Shown piece by piece: positions 12,616 through 25,249 of a stretch of 64,000 nt of DNA. Position numbers and translations under genes: made by a program. The notes under the pieces were generated by a model. It saw only the letters and a list, made by a program, of their open reading frames with translations. It was not told the origin of the DNA and searched no databases. The first letter of the stretch is position 1, and every line of letters starts with the position of its first letter. The stretch covers positions 95,351,745-95,415,744 of the forward strand of contig OY856188.1 of the NCBI GenBank assembly GCA_963693315.1. Reading direction: 5' to 3'. This DNA comes from Diogma glabrata. Taxonomy: Eukaryota > Arthropoda > Insecta > Diptera > Cylindrotomidae.

Positions 12616-13420
12616 TTACTGTTTGAGGAGCAAATAGTTAAAATCACTAGTTTCATTTTTAAAAACTTCTACGTTGTTGGTTGTTATTAGATGAATCAGG
12701 CATCTCGTAGACGATATCTTTAAGGCTAGTCCTTCATTTGTCAATAAAAATTTATCATTCATAAAAATATCTTCCGAATTTTCAACATCTGTGATAGTTA
12801 TCAATGCATATGTTTTGTCCCGTTCGATAATTTTGGTGGTTTAGCATTGTAGAATCGCGTTCGAATCATCACCATCATCATCATTACCTGACAGAAAGCT
12901 AGCAATCCTAACTAACATAATCTAAGCTACAGCAATATTTTTGATAGCCTCTTTTATCAAAACCTCGTTTGTGTATTTGCTACTGTCAGCGTTTTTAAAA
13001 ATCTTTATTAGAAGATTTCGGCATTAAAAGCCTTGCTGTAAAATTTTTTATTTATCACACCCTGATCAATTGGCTGAAGAACGGATGTGGTGTTTGGCAA
13101 TATAAACACATAAATTATAAATTATCTACGTAAGGATGTGCTTTACTCAGTGACCTTCAGTGATTTTCTACACCACTTTTCGAAACGTTATAGAGGACTC
13201 CATGCTTTTTTATACCTGTTCCACAATTGACGCTTAATATTTTTAAGTGATTCATGTTGGCCCTCGTCAACATTGTTATCCTCTTCATAGACATTTTCAC
13301 ATTCATTTTTGGCTTTTTAATTCCACAGCTTTTCTAGAATAATTTAAAACACGTTTCGTCCACATTGCATTGATATACTTTTAAAAGATACTGATCTACT
13401 TTATAAAGCGGTACGTTTTA
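12616..13420 (-). pseudogene. Tigger/pogo-type (CENP-B-like) transposase remnant
   Basis: On the minus strand the sequence encodes NVDETCF at about 13354-13375, the DET motif of pogo/Tigger DDE transposases. It then gives KRITMLTRANMNHLKILSV, matching the conserved KER(I/V)TVL..ANA.G.HKL region. Near 13045-13103 it gives ILPNTTSVLQPIDQGVI, matching the family signature LPPNTTSLLQPMDQGVI. Stops and frame changes separate these blocks, so the gene is dead. The 62-codon frame at 12616-12804 may be the decayed C-terminus. It lies inside hAT copy 1. It could represent an autonomous relative of the CAGTAATCC elements in this window, but that is inference. Confidence 0.75.
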
Positions 13421-13529
13421 ATCTACAAAACTCTTGCATAATGTGCTTTTTGTTCTAGGGGGGGCCAAAAATAGTCTAGGGAGGGCCGGGCCCTCTGGGC
13501 CCCTACCTAGTTACGCCTATGTCCATATA

Positions 13530-13865
13530 GTCAATTTATCTTAGCAATTCATTGTTCAGCATTGCCAACAATTTATTGGTCAGCATTGCCAACCATATAT
13601 ATATTGGTCTATATTGACAGTAATTTATTGGTCTACATTGTCAACAATCTATTGGAAAACATTTTCAATAATTTATTATAGCATCTTATTGGTCAACATC
13701 GCCAACAGTTAGAACAATTTATTGGTCAACATTTTCAACAAGTTAATATAACAATTTAAAAGTTAACATTGCCAACAATTTATTAGAATAATTTATTGTT
13801 CAACCTTGTCAACAATTTATTGGAAAATCTATTGGTCAACATTGCCAGCATTTTATTGGAAAACT
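13530..13865. repeat. Tandem array of TTTATTGGTCAACATTGCCAACAA-like units
   Basis: About ten diverged units of roughly 30 bp contain TTTATTGG(T/A), CAACATT and GCCAACA. The array starts right after the target duplication of hAT copy 1. It resembles in style, but not in exact motif, the TTCAAC array at 2440-3640 and the GGTGCAACAT array at 17985-18340. Confidence 0.8.
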
Positions 13866-13879
13866 AAACGTAACGATGA

Positions 13880-14300
13880 AAAATCCTCACAGATCAAAAA
13901 TTCGTGAAGATTCTGAAATGATTTTACGTTTTGTAACTTGCCCATGTCGTTCTTGATTTACTTTGAAATTAAGCACATCATTAAAGGTGTGCCAATGCAT
14001 CCCAAGAATTATTGTGGGAGAAATGCCATCACCACAAAGTAGTAATAGTGATTTTCGGATATATATTTTCAAGACTGGTATAATTTTTTGGTTTATAGTT
14101 TAAACTCTCTAAGCTAACCGGTATGAATTTGTCAACCTTTAAATCCAGCTCTTTTAGAATAACGTTCTCTTACTTATCTTGAAATAAATGCCAGTCACTG
14201 GAATACTACTGAAAGGAGTTTTTAATTTACGGTGACTTACATTTGCAGAAGATCTACCTCTTTATTAAACTTGTAAAAATAACGATGCTCCCAATGCAGT
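13880..14300 (-). pseudogene. Possible retropepsin (gypsy-type protease) remnant
   Basis: The minus-strand frame at 13887-14072 contains SPTIILGMHWHTFNDVLNFK, which resembles the C-terminal part of Ty3/Gypsy aspartic proteases (..VPVILGMDWL...A.LNF). Upstream on the same strand a PVTGIYFK block fits the middle of such a domain, but stops intervene and I do not see the DSGA active site. The identification is tentative and the sequence is not functional. Confidence 0.4.
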
Positions 14301-14809
14301 TCACCTCTGTACTTGTATTGCAATAAACTCTTTTATTTTCTAACATCATCCAGTCATTCCACATATCTCGAACAATTCGTGTATATAGAACATATTAACT
14401 AACCTTTTTTAATATCTCAAGATTACTTTTAAATTTCTAGGTTGTAGATTTTTTTTATATTCCAATTCGAAAGCATAACATTCAACGGCAAGTAAATTTT
14501 CATTTAGTGCTATCATTTGCTATGAATCTGCATGAGACCAGCCGCAGCGATGAAAAATCGATGTTTTTGATGTTATAAATAAACTATAAATACATACTTA
14601 AATTTGCCTCCATGATGGCCTCTATTATATTTTGTTCTGACAGTTCCATGATGAGACTCAAAATGATTAATTGATTTATAGTTTAAATATTAAATTTTTG
14701 GGATAATCCAAAGTTTTTTTTTTGATTAAGTTTTCTTTAATTAGTTCAAATCATAGCACAATTTTAGTTTAAATTCTTAGTAAATTTTTATGACAAGCTT
14801 AATACAATT

Positions 14810-17096
14810 CCCGGGAAAAAATAGAGAGATCTATAAAGATCTGATTAGATCTCTTTTGATCAAATTAGATCTTTGTTTTGAGTCAAAAAAATGAGAGTTT
14901 GATCTTTTCAGATATAAAAAGATCTCTTTAGATCAAGGTAGATCTTCAAAGATCAAAGAAAAAATTATGCGTTTGATCTTTGAAGATCTACAAAGATATG
15001 AGAAGATCTCTTCAAATCTTGATAGATCTGCAAAGATCAATGGAAAAATTTGCGTTTAATCTTTGATGATCTACCAAGATTTAAAAAGATCTCTTCAGAT
15101 CTGCAAAAGTCAAACACTAGTTTTACTTCGGTCTGAAAGACCTAGCTATTACACTCATGAGCTAAAAGTGAAATTCTTGCCCCCCCTTTTTTTACATTTC
15201 TCGAAGTTCTAGGACCTACTGATTCTAAAAAAGCAAAATAAATGTATGTCTATCTGCCGGCCGGCCGGCCGTCACAACCTACGAAATTTAGAAAACCGCT
15301 GAACGGAATTCAAAAATTTTTTTTCTAAAAATAGGTTTACTCAATGGAAAGAGCCGAAAGGATGATGTGTTCGATAACTGTCCCGGAAGTGTGTCGGAAA
15401 AAATCGTCAAGTTTGTCAAAACAAGGAAATTTGCATATTTTTTGCTAAAAAAACGTTCATTTTAAGTGATTACGTAGGAGGAGTAGGAAGAGTACGAACA
15501 TTGAATTTGGAGAAATCTCGATGGTCGGGATTGGTATGTGAGACTGAAATCTAGATTATTGCATTATAAGTTTGTCAAAAAAATAATGTCAAGTGTGTCA
15601 AAAAATGATTTTGTTTATTTGTTTAGCCAATTTTTGGAATATTTTTAGAATTTTCAAAAATTTTCAATTTTTGATTTTTTAATAATTTTTGCAATATATT
15701 TAGAATTTTGGAAAAAGTTTGGATTTTTAAGAATTTTTGGAATATTATTGGAATTTAGAAAAAGTTTAAATATTTGATTTGATTCTAATTTTTGGAATAT
15801 TTTTAGAATTTTGAAAAAAGTTTCAATTATTGATTTTGTTATAATTTTTGCAATAGTTTTAGAATTTTGAAAAAAATTGAATTTTTGAATTTTATGTATA
15901 TATTTAGAATTTTGAAAAAAGTGTCAATTTTTGATTTTGTAAGAGTTTTTGGAATATTTTTAGAAGTTCGAAAATTTAAAATTTTTGATTTTATTATACT
16001 TTTTGGAATTTTGAAAAAAGTTAGTATTTTTTTTGATTTTGTAATAATTTTTGCAATATTTTTAAAATTTTGGAAAAGTTCTAATTTTTAAGAATTTTTG
16101 GAATATTATTGGAATGTAGAAAAATATTAAATATTTGATTTTATTCTAATTTTTGGAATATTTTTGGATTTATGAAAAAAGTTTGATTTTATTTAACTTT
16201 TACAATATTTTTGGAATTTTGAAGAGAAATATGAATTTGTGATTTTGTAATATTTTCTCGAAACGCTAGATGGAGAGGTTTTCTGAGTTTGCTGAGTGTA
16301 TCATCTTTTCACTGAATTATGTTAATATATGTTCTGTTATAATTTTCCTGTAACGTATTGATGATTTGTGTTAGTTTTGTAATAAATTTCTAAACAGAGA
16401 TAAAAAAATACTTGTACTTTAACAAAGAGTTATGTTTGATAAACATCGCTGCCCAAAACTAAAAACCACGTCCTCATAAAAGTTTTTTGCCGAAAACTGT
16501 ATCAAAATCCTTAGCCCAGACCGAAGTCTTGATATCTCAGAGCTGTGAGATTTCAACCCCTCCATATTTTATCTTTGATCTTAAAAGATCTATCACGATT
16601 TACAGAGATTTCTTCAGATCTGCAAAAATGTGAAAATAGAAAAAAGTTTACAAAAATATAGTTCAGATCTAAAGAGATCTCAGCCAATTTCTTAACAATT
16701 TAACAGTCTATTTGTTTGCATGTGACGATTATATATCTTGGCATATTTAATTGAGTTATTTGCATAACTAGTTAGCATAATTGAGGTATTTTCCACTTTT
16801 TTGTGCCTCTTTTGTTTTTTCTGAAGTCGGTCCCATTTTTTTAAAGTTTATTTTTAATTAATAGGATCTTGTTAGATCAAATAAGATATTGATAGATCGA
16901 AGCAGATCGAAATGTATCAAAGAAGATCTGTGCAGATCCAAAAAGATCTGCATTTTGGAACATATCTATACAGATCTGTTTTGATCTAAGGAGATCTGCG
17001 CAGATCGTTGTAGATATGTTCCAAAATGCAGATCTTCGCAGATCTGCTAACGCAGATCTGATAAGATCTCTTCAGATCTCTCTATTTTTTCCCGGG
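14810..17096. mobile_element. GATC-rich inverted-repeat element, split by element B copy 2
   Basis: The ends are CCCGGGAAAAAATAGAGAGA and its reverse complement, giving perfect 20-bp or longer inverted repeats. The element's own sequence (14810-15125 and 16572-17096, about 840 bp) holds about 39 GATC tetramers by my count, mostly as AGATCT or AGATCTnnnAAGATC units spaced 10-25 bases apart. A second nested palindrome of about 20-bp arms built on TTTTGGAACATATCTA flanks 16970-17010. There is no coding region. Element B copy 2 was inserted later. The family is unknown to me. Confidence 0.8.
15126..16571 (+). mobile_element. Unclassified dispersed repeat (element B), copy 2
   Basis: This copy begins TTCGGTCTGAAAGACCTA and ends near CTCAGAGCTGTGAGATTTCA, in reverse orientation to copy 1. 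A long degenerate array of TTTTTGGAATATTTTTAGAATTTTGAAAA units fills 15620-16250. It keeps a GGCCGGCCGGCCGTCACAACC stretch near 15258 that also occurs in copies 1 and 4. It lies inside the GATC-rich element. Confidence 0.75.
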
Positions 17097-17218
17097 TTAT
17101 TAGAAAATTTTTAGTTCAATTATGTGGCGTTGCTTATAAAAATTCAGAAAAATTGAATTTGTTATTAATAAATCATCAAAATTATAAAATAATTTACAAA
17201 AAAAAAAAAATAGTACAT

Positions 17219-17491
17219 TGTATTACTAGTGCGATTGCGTTTTTCAAACAAAAGTTAGTTGCAATAATTCGCGTTTGAAAAACGCATTCGCACTGTATTA
17301 CTAGTACTAGTACACAATTTTTTGTAAGAAATGCATAAAATTTATAAATACTTATTTAATTGTTAATTAAATCATTTATTTAACAAAGTTATAAACAAAT
17401 TTAAGATATTTAAATAATTAAAGTGCGCCATCTTCGTTGTAATAGTTGTAAATTGTACGGTCGGAAAACGCATTCGCACTAGTAATACAAT
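17219..17491. mobile_element. Small MITE with TTGTATTACTAGTGCGA termini
   Basis: The left end TTGTATTACTAGTGCGATTG and the right end, in reverse complement, share about 17 bases followed by a GCGTTTTTC-type block. An extra internal copy in inverted orientation lies at about 17270-17310. The element is about 270 bp and non-coding. Confidence 0.7.
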
Positions 17492-17984
17492 CTACTAGTG
17501 TGGTCATATGTGCGGAAAAGTAGATTGTTCTTTTATGTTATTCTAGTACAAAATTGAATATTTTTTGTGCATGTGTTACACAAAAATTAATTTATGTGTC
17601 TGTCTTGTACAAAAAAAGTGTTCCTTTCAAATTTCTTTTTATAAAATAATATAGTTAATATTTAGTGAAATGCTTGTCTAGCAAAATAAGACAAAGAAGA
17701 TTTATTTATTTGTAGCGTATCGAAATTAATGTCTAGCGAATATTAATTTATCACATGTCATTTAATTTTTCAAATTTTAGCTTAATTAAATTAAAATGAA
17801 AGACTTTTAATTAGACACGTGCTGTTTTTCTTTCTAAACTTTATGATTTCATTGTATAAAAGACCATGAAAAACATAAGCAAATTCTGTTGCAATACCGA
17901 ATTGTAATTTTTGGAATGAATAAAAAAATTCATAAGTGCATTAGTTTTTTGTATATAAAGGAATTTGTATTGTTGGTGCAATAT

Positions 17985-18340
17985 TTTCATGTTTAAATTC
18001 GGCAATCACCTCTGCTGGTGCAACATTGTCGTATTATCATACAAAAACACCTCTGTTGGTGCAACATCAATTCAACGATCACCTCTGCTGGTGCAGCATT
18101 GTCGTATTATCATACAAAAATCACCTGTGTTGGTGCAACAGTAGCAACAGTGCATATTAGGTGCAACAGTAAATATTATCATATTTAGAGTCAACAATCG
18201 TCTTTTCATTAGGCGCAACGATTTCTTCGATTTATTTCACATTACTATTGTGATTCAACGTTCACCTGTTTATTACTGGTTCAGTTTATTTTATTTTAAC
18301 AATCCACGGAATTTGGGTCAACAGTCATCTTATTATCTGT
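17985..18340. repeat. GGTGCAACAT tandem repeat array
   Basis: Units contain CACCTCTG(C/T)TGGTGCAACAT followed by TGTCGTATTATCATACAAAA, repeated several times with decay to the right. The array directly precedes the segment at 18360-18715, as the TTCAAC array precedes 3655-4010. Confidence 0.75.
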
Positions 18341-18359
18341 CATCGAAAATGTTACCGCC

Positions 18360-18715
18360 GATTATTGATTGAAAATGCTTGAATAAGGAACAGGGTAAGA
18401 CGGAGTGGGATCTATTACCATCATGTGGTGAGTCACTTTAAATTTTGCCTTGTTCTTATATATTTTTTAATTGTACATGAATACATGTAACTTATAAATC
18501 AAACATAATGCTGGGGTAAGGTGACGGTCGTGACTTCTTCGTCGTCGAGGGCCGCCAGAGTCTCCTTTTTCCATTTTTTTTTTCATTTCGATCCGTTTGT
18601 CTTTTCGTACGCGCAAGCTGTTTAATTTGTGTTGGGGTAGAAAGTTTACTCTTTCTGACCCACAAGCTGAAGCTAAGCACGGGTAAAAACCTCACTAGAT
18701 GCGCGGCCTACTCAA
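18360..18715 (+). repeat. Segment paralogous to 3655-4010
   Basis: It shares an ordered set of blocks with 3655-4010: GCTTGAATAAG, an ATG beside GGTGAGT, GCCAGAGTCTC, TTTTTTTTTTCATTTC, GTAG-rich and TGAAGCTA blocks. The 67-codon minus-strand frame at 18492-18695 is a coincidence across it. Function unknown. Confidence 0.5.
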
Positions 18716-19077
18716 CTGTTACATTGGAAGTTCCAATGTATCCAGTTCTCCATTACAGCATAGAAAATATGCGGGAGAATAAAATGCAGACCTCTAAACT
18801 TTTTTTGCAGGATTACTAATGGATCATCGGCTGAAAAACACTGGGTCAGACTATCCTAAAATCCAGTAGACCATTTATTCTGCACAAATTAGTCTACAGT
18901 ACCAGGAGACCGAGTTCAGCTCGGTGAAAAGAAAGACAGTTTTTTTAATCTCTTTCGCAAAACAATGTTTATCTTATTTTTTTTATTACTTGGCAAATTA
19001 CTGTATATTTTTATTGCACAATAGTTATTATTTTTGGTTTTTTATACATTAATTTCTGCTGAAAAACAAAATGTCAA
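18716..19077. other. Unannotated spacer
   Basis: I see no gene or clear repeat in this roughly 360-bp stretch. Confidence 0.35.
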
Positions 19078-19806
19078 TATGAGACTGAGAGACTGAAATC
19101 TCAAGGTTCTGAGATATCAAGACTTCGGTCTGGATTAAGGATTTTGATATAGCTTTCAAAAAAAAAATTATTAGGAAATTTTTTTTCAGTTTTGGGCAGC
19201 GATACATATCAAACATAAAACTTCAACAAAAGTATAAATATTTTTTTATTTCTGTTTAGATATTTATTACAAAACTAACACGAAACATCAAAACGTTGCC
19301 GAGAGTTATTATATTAACATATCATAAATTAATATAATTTATTGAAAAGATTATACACTCAGCAAACTACTCAAAAACCTCTCTATTTAGCGTTTCGAGA
19401 AAATATTACAAAATGAAAAATTCACATTTCTTTCAATATTCTAAAAATTATAATAAAATCAAAAATTTAAACTTTTTTCAAAATTCTAGAAATATTTCAA
19501 AAGTTATTACAAATCAAAATTTGAAACTTTTTTCAAAATTCTAAAATTATTGCAAAAATTATAATTCACAAATTCAAAAAGTTTTTTTTAAACTCATAAA
19601 AATATTGCAAAAATTAGAACAAAATCAAAAACACAAAATTTATTCGAAATTCCAAAAATTATAACAGAATCAAAACTTTTCCATGTCCAATTTTCATGTT
19701 CAATTATATTTCATGTCATACACATATTTAATTTTATCTTTATGTAAAAAAAAGAAAATCATTCTTTTAACACTTGACAATATTTTTTTGACAAACTTAT
19801 AATGCA
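19078..19806 (-). mobile_element. Element B, copy 3 (truncated)
   Basis: It starts with the CTGAAATCTCAAGGTTCTGAG end and has the CAAACTACTCAAAAACCTCT and GCGTTTCGAGAAAATATTAC blocks, then a short AATTCCAAAAAT array. It breaks off after one TTTTTTTGACAAACTTATA unit. The GGTCTTTCAGACC end is missing. Confidence 0.75.
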
Positions 19807-22559
19807 TTGATTGCATATTTATACCGACAAATTATTCTATACTATCGACAATCAGGTTAAATTGTAATGTGCTTTTTAAAATATGTAGCACAAACACTCA
19901 TCTTCAACAAAATTTATTATAACTATTCCAAGTATTTGTGACGTCATGCATATGAAAAATGTTTTTCCTTAATTAAGGCCCTAAACGACTTTTCCCAAAG
20001 TCGTGACCTATCTAGATCATTTTTTCACTCTGAGAAATGGTAATATGTCAATTTTGAAAAAAATTATAGTGCCGTTTTCGAAAAAATATTTACAAATATA
20101 CAATTATTGCTCGTTTAATAAGTAAGATTTGATAACAAATTTAGCACACATATACCATCCATGACACGCGTGTTATGCTTTTGCGATCGCTAATGCTTAT
20201 TTTTATTTCTCTACTATCGATTACACCTAAGCTTACAAAATATACGAAATTTGAGTATATGTAAAACATATATAAAAATTATTACCTTTTTTGATTTATA
20301 GAAAAAGCATATATTACATTATACCTCCATCATAGTAAGTTTTATCGAGAACAGGAAAGCAAAAAATTACAAACGAGATAACAACAACAACAACAAATAA
20401 CTGTAACTTGGCTTCTTGTCTTTAAAAACTTATGAAAAAAACAAAAACACACACTCTAACGAATTACATATAAATTTCTTCGTTGTATAAGAAAGTTGTA
20501 ACACGTTTTGTTGAAAGTAGTTTTAAGTAGAGAATCAAAGAAGAAAAAAATAACTAATTCAAACCGAAAACAACTGTAATTTTGTTTTTCGATGTAAGCA
20601 TTTTCGAAAACTTATTTCTTGATTGAATTTTAATAGTGTTAATTTTCCTTTGGTTACACTTGTTATGATCAGAAGAAGTATTTTCTTATTAACTTTATTG
20701 AATTTGGATGAGGGTGCATATAAAATCATTATTGATTTTATAATCATATAAAAATACACATAGTTCATTGAATTTATTTTGGAAAACAAAGCTCTCAACT
20801 TTATCGTATATACCAGCTTTGATCCACCTAATTATTTTTAAATTGTTGCAGTACTTATCGAGAACAGAATTGCAGAATGAATTTTTAGAATGTTAAAATT
20901 TTCCGAAAATAAAATAATTAAAATTAAAATCGAAACTAACAAAGTAACAAGCATTGCATTAAAAACAACAAATTTAAAATCGCAATTTAGTGTATTTATT
21001 TTTTGTATTTTTAATTGATAATTGTAAATTTGAATATGAGGGAGATAATCAAATGGTTTTTATAATTTTTCCGCAAAAATAAATTTAATTGGAAAAATTG
21101 TTTTAATATTTAATTGAAAAAAAAAACGAATTGAATTTATAATGTTAAAAAAAATAACTGAAAATTATTAAAAAAAAAAAATTGAAAACGATAATAAAAT
21201 TATTTACCTCAATTCTGATGTAAAATTGAAACGAAAAAAAATTGAGTTTGATTTAAAATTGAAAAACGTGATAATGTTAAAGTTTTTCTGTGGAAATTTT
21301 TTTTTTTTAAATAAAATTGTGCAGTTAATGGAAATTAAATGAATCCAGATGTTGTTTTTTTAAGTATCGGGATGATTTTGACTACGTGGATCAAACAAAA
21401 TCAATTCTAAAAAAAAATTGAAGAATGGAGGTTATTCAAATTGTAAAATTGATTAAAGGGACTCCCCAAAATCGAGATGATTTTACGAATAGCTTTACAA
21501 CATCCATGGCATCGTAGCTTTTGGTAGAAACAAGCACTTTGAGAAGAAGTCAAACACTTTTCACACTTTTTGGAATTTTAAAACACCATATTTGTATTTT
21601 AATGGTAAGAGTGAGTCCGTTTTAGTAAAAATAATTACAGCTAAAATTTTTTTAATTTATTCAAAATATTAAAAAATTAATAAAAATAGGGATTGGAAGA
21701 TTTTTTCCTTATAATTTTTTAATATCGTTATTTTCCTATATATATTTCCAAAATTATAGAAATTTTTTTCAAAATTTTACCTTATATTTACAGATACAAA
21801 TCTATTGAAAAATTTCTATAATATCCCAAAAACATCACCAAAATTTTTGTAGAAAATAAATGAAATTTTAAAGTTGGGAGAAAATATAAAAATTATTGGG
21901 GATATCAACCAGCTTACCCTTATTATTTGTTTATATATTAATTTTTATACAAAATTATTAAAAATGTTAATCTGAATTATTTTTATTAAAAAGGACTCAA
22001 GTTTTTCTTTAAAACGCGATACATATCTTTCAAATCCGTTAACTGGTTATTGAGCTAGGCTCAAGCGCTATTTTTAACCTTTAAAACAAAAAAATAATTT
22101 CAAAAAAAGTCTTTTCTTTCAAACGAAGTTCCAAGATGATCGTCAAATAATTCATTTTTGCCAAGTGGTTGGCTTGGCGTGGGTAGCTTGGAGACAGAAA
22201 TGTAAATAAAAACAGTGTTATCAAAGTCTACTCGTAATATTTTTAGAAAAACTCTTCCGCTGCAGATTGTAAAGCTGTATATACAACTTCTAACTTTTAT
22301 GTGAAGGTTTATGTAATACAAGAAAAATTTTAATTTTAATAAAATGTAATCGATCACTTGTTTGCAGTCAGCTAAGCTGTGACCGTACGAATAAATAAAT
22401 CAATTAGATATGTGCTGAAAAATTTTTTTTTATTTAAAAATTTTTTGTACAAGTAAAATATATAGACGTGGCGACGAGGATAAAATTAAAATTATGTTGA
22501 ATATTATTTAATTAAACAAAAGTTATAGAGTTTAAAGATTTTACCGTTAAAGTAAAAAT
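19807..22559. other. Long AT-rich DNA without recognisable features
   Basis: About 2.7 kb. Minus-strand frames of 79 and 85 codons (20559-20798, 22100-22357) lack any family resemblance and have AT-driven composition. I see no splice-linked coding pattern. A small palindrome ACGACTTTTCCCAAAGTCGT lies near 19987. Confidence 0.45.
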
Positions 22560-23488
22560 GGGTAATTCTTTTACAATTCGAACAGATTTGGACCAAGACA
22601 CATTTTTGATTTGGCTGAAATTTTGTTTACATGTTTTATATCAAATTAAAAATATATGTGTTCGAGTACTTTTTTTTTTTGAAAATATAGAGGTTCTAAA
22701 TTTCGAGATAATTCCATTCTTTGTTCTTCAAAATAAACAGACAAAAAGTGTCTATCTTTACCAGAACCGAAGCTATGCATCTTTGAAAATAAGTCTTCAA
22801 GCAAAAAATCACAAAATTCTCGAAATTTAGATCCGCTCTATTTCCCCTAAAAAAAAGAAAAAAAAAGAAAACCTCAAACAAGTATATCGATTTGTTTATA
22901 TACAACCCGTAAACAATTTTCAGCTGAATCAAAAATGTCTTAGTCACATTTTGTCCTAATCTGCTCGGTATGTAAAAGAATGACCCCATATATGGAAGCT
23001 TTTGTCGTCCCGTACTCGATAAATTAATTTATTTCTAACAGTAAAAATCATTTCTCCATTAATTTAAAATACACTTTTTATAGGAAATGAAACGTAGAAT
23101 ACGATGGTAATACTAAAAACTCATTTCGTGGGAGGGGGGGGCAATGTCTATAGATCAATTTGAACATTTTATTTGTTTATAACAATAGGAATTCGTTAAT
23201 AACTTTTATAAATTTTAATTATTTTTTGTAAACAAGCATCGTTTAGCTTTAAAATAAAACAAACGAGAGGTTTCTTTCTCTAATAGAGCCGAAGTTGTGT
23301 ATATTTGAAAATAACTCTTCAAGCCAAAAATCACGAAATTCTCGAAAATCAGAACCGCTATATTTTCAAAAAAAAAGTCCTCGAATACGCATATCTTTTT
23401 TTTTTGAATGTAAAACCCATACAAAAAATTTCAGCCAAATCAAAAATGTGTCCGTCAGAAAGGTGTTCGGTTTGTAAAAGAATTACCC
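22560..23488. mobile_element. Foldback-like element, free-standing copy
   Basis: It begins GGGTAATTCTTTTACAA and ends in the inverted equivalent GTAAAAGAATTACCC, with AAAT on both sides as a possible 4-bp target duplication. An additional inverted terminus (TGTAAAAGAATGACCCC) occurs internally at about 22973-22989, suggesting an insertion or duplication of one arm. Frames of 60-108 codons on both strands are readings of the arms. The same family lies inside both pogo-like elements. Confidence 0.75.
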
Positions 23489-24289
23489 AAATAGTGCTCA
23501 AAAGTCATTTCAACCTAAAAGAGAATGATAGAGCAGAACGGCTGAAATTCTCTAAGACCAAACAAGAAGACGGTGAGACAATCTCAAAAATTATGGTGAG
23601 CTTATATGTCTTGCATGTTGTTGTGATATAGTGATTTTTTAGATGATGCGGTAAAACAAGTTTAGACTGTCGGCTTAAGATCAGAATAAATTCAACAGTA
23701 GCTGTTGCAAAATCCTGATATTAGATTCGATGAAACTACAAAATAGCATTATATTGAGGTGTTTACAAAAGAAATGAGATCAATAAATCCAAATATAGAC
23801 CAAATACTTCCATCTATTGGTGCCGCCAACCTTCCAGTCATCAATCACATAGTCATTATGAGTGTTCAAATTTACTTCGTTAAGATTAATGAGTTTTAAT
23901 GATTATTTTTCTTGTTGGTGGTTAAAGTCAGAAAATTTTTTGACACACGTTTAAGTTAAACTTTCTCGTCAGGGCAAGGCAAGTGTATTTCGAAAAATAT
24001 TTTTTGATTTCAGTAATTTTTTGAGGTTTTTAGAAGTTTTTATTTTTTTTTCAAATTTCTTTTATAATTTTATTTTGTTTTTCTGTTAATTTTTTAATTC
24101 AATTCGTATTTTTTATTTCAAATACAGACATAGGTATTTTGTTCCATTTTGCCATTTTTAGAAGATTTTCTTTTTTATTTCAAAAATTTAATAAATAAAA
24201 TACTAATATTTAAATTATGTTCTTCAAAAAAAAAAAACTAAAACTATAACTTTATATATTAAATGTTTTCCGTTATTCGAAATCATCTC
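23489..24289. other. AT-rich spacer
   Basis: No recognisable gene or repeat beyond A/T-rich low complexity. Confidence 0.4.
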
Positions 24290-25135
24290 TCTATGTTCAC
24301 TTAACATACACAACACAACCCATTATTTCTGGTTGACGTCATTGTAGAACATAATCTACTAAACGACGTAATCGTCTAAACATCTGATATAAGTAATTTT
24401 CGTCTGATTGAAAGAACGAATTTTGCTACATACTTTAAGCATTTCATCCGTAGATAATATTTATTTTTTTGTAGGAATATTCATAAAATATTTAAAGTGC
24501 GAAAAAAGCACAAAAAATAAATAAAATTAAAATACAATTTTTTAAATCAAAACAACCTATTTTTGGGTATGAAATTTGGTGGGTGTCTTGGTTTAAAATT
24601 TCATAAATTTTTGAAATTTAATTTTTAAAGTCTGTTTGATAAATTAAGTATTTTTGTTTCTCTGTCCTATGTTCGTAGACGTATACTTAGCACCAATATT
24701 TTTTTTCAACCAATATATGAATACCAATAACCTTGTGGTGTAATATTCGAATATAATACCACAAGATCGGTTACTTGGAGAGGATAAAAAGTCTGGTGAA
24801 TATTACTTTTACGTAACAAATGCACACTTTACGAATTTCACTGTACGAATTACGAAAACAATATTTGTTTTTAACACTTAACCCTTTAACACAACCCTTT
24901 AATTCAAGATGGCATCATCGTAGAGCGTAATCATGTCTCATAAAAGTCTAAACGATTGCTATATCGTTGCTGTTGTAACGGGGTATGCAAGTGGAATAAG
25001 CTATTATCATCTGATTGGTGGAACGAATTTTGCTGCCTTAAGCATGTCGTTCGTTGACAATATCTAGGTTTTTGTTATAAGAATATTCATAAGATACTTA
25101 AATTCCGAAAAAAAACACAAAAACAAATAATAGCT
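24290..25135. repeat. Direct duplication of about 250 bp
   Basis: The segment at about 24290-24540 recurs in diverged form at about 24880-25130. Both copies have ACACAACCC, TCATCGTAGA or TCATTGTAGAACATAATC, TCTAAACGAT or TCTAAACATC, ATCTGATTG, AACGAATTTTGCT and AATATTCATAA(A/G)ATA, followed by a GCGAAAAAAGCACAAAAA-type end. It is an old duplication with the same orientation in both copies. Confidence 0.65.
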
Positions 25136-25249
25136 ATTTATGTATTAAGGGCGTAAAGTAGGTCTTTCTTGCTTGATAGTGAAATTGTTGTTCGAGGCGT
25201 GACCAAAAAAGATATGTTATGCCCAAATTACATACAAAATTTTTTGTAC

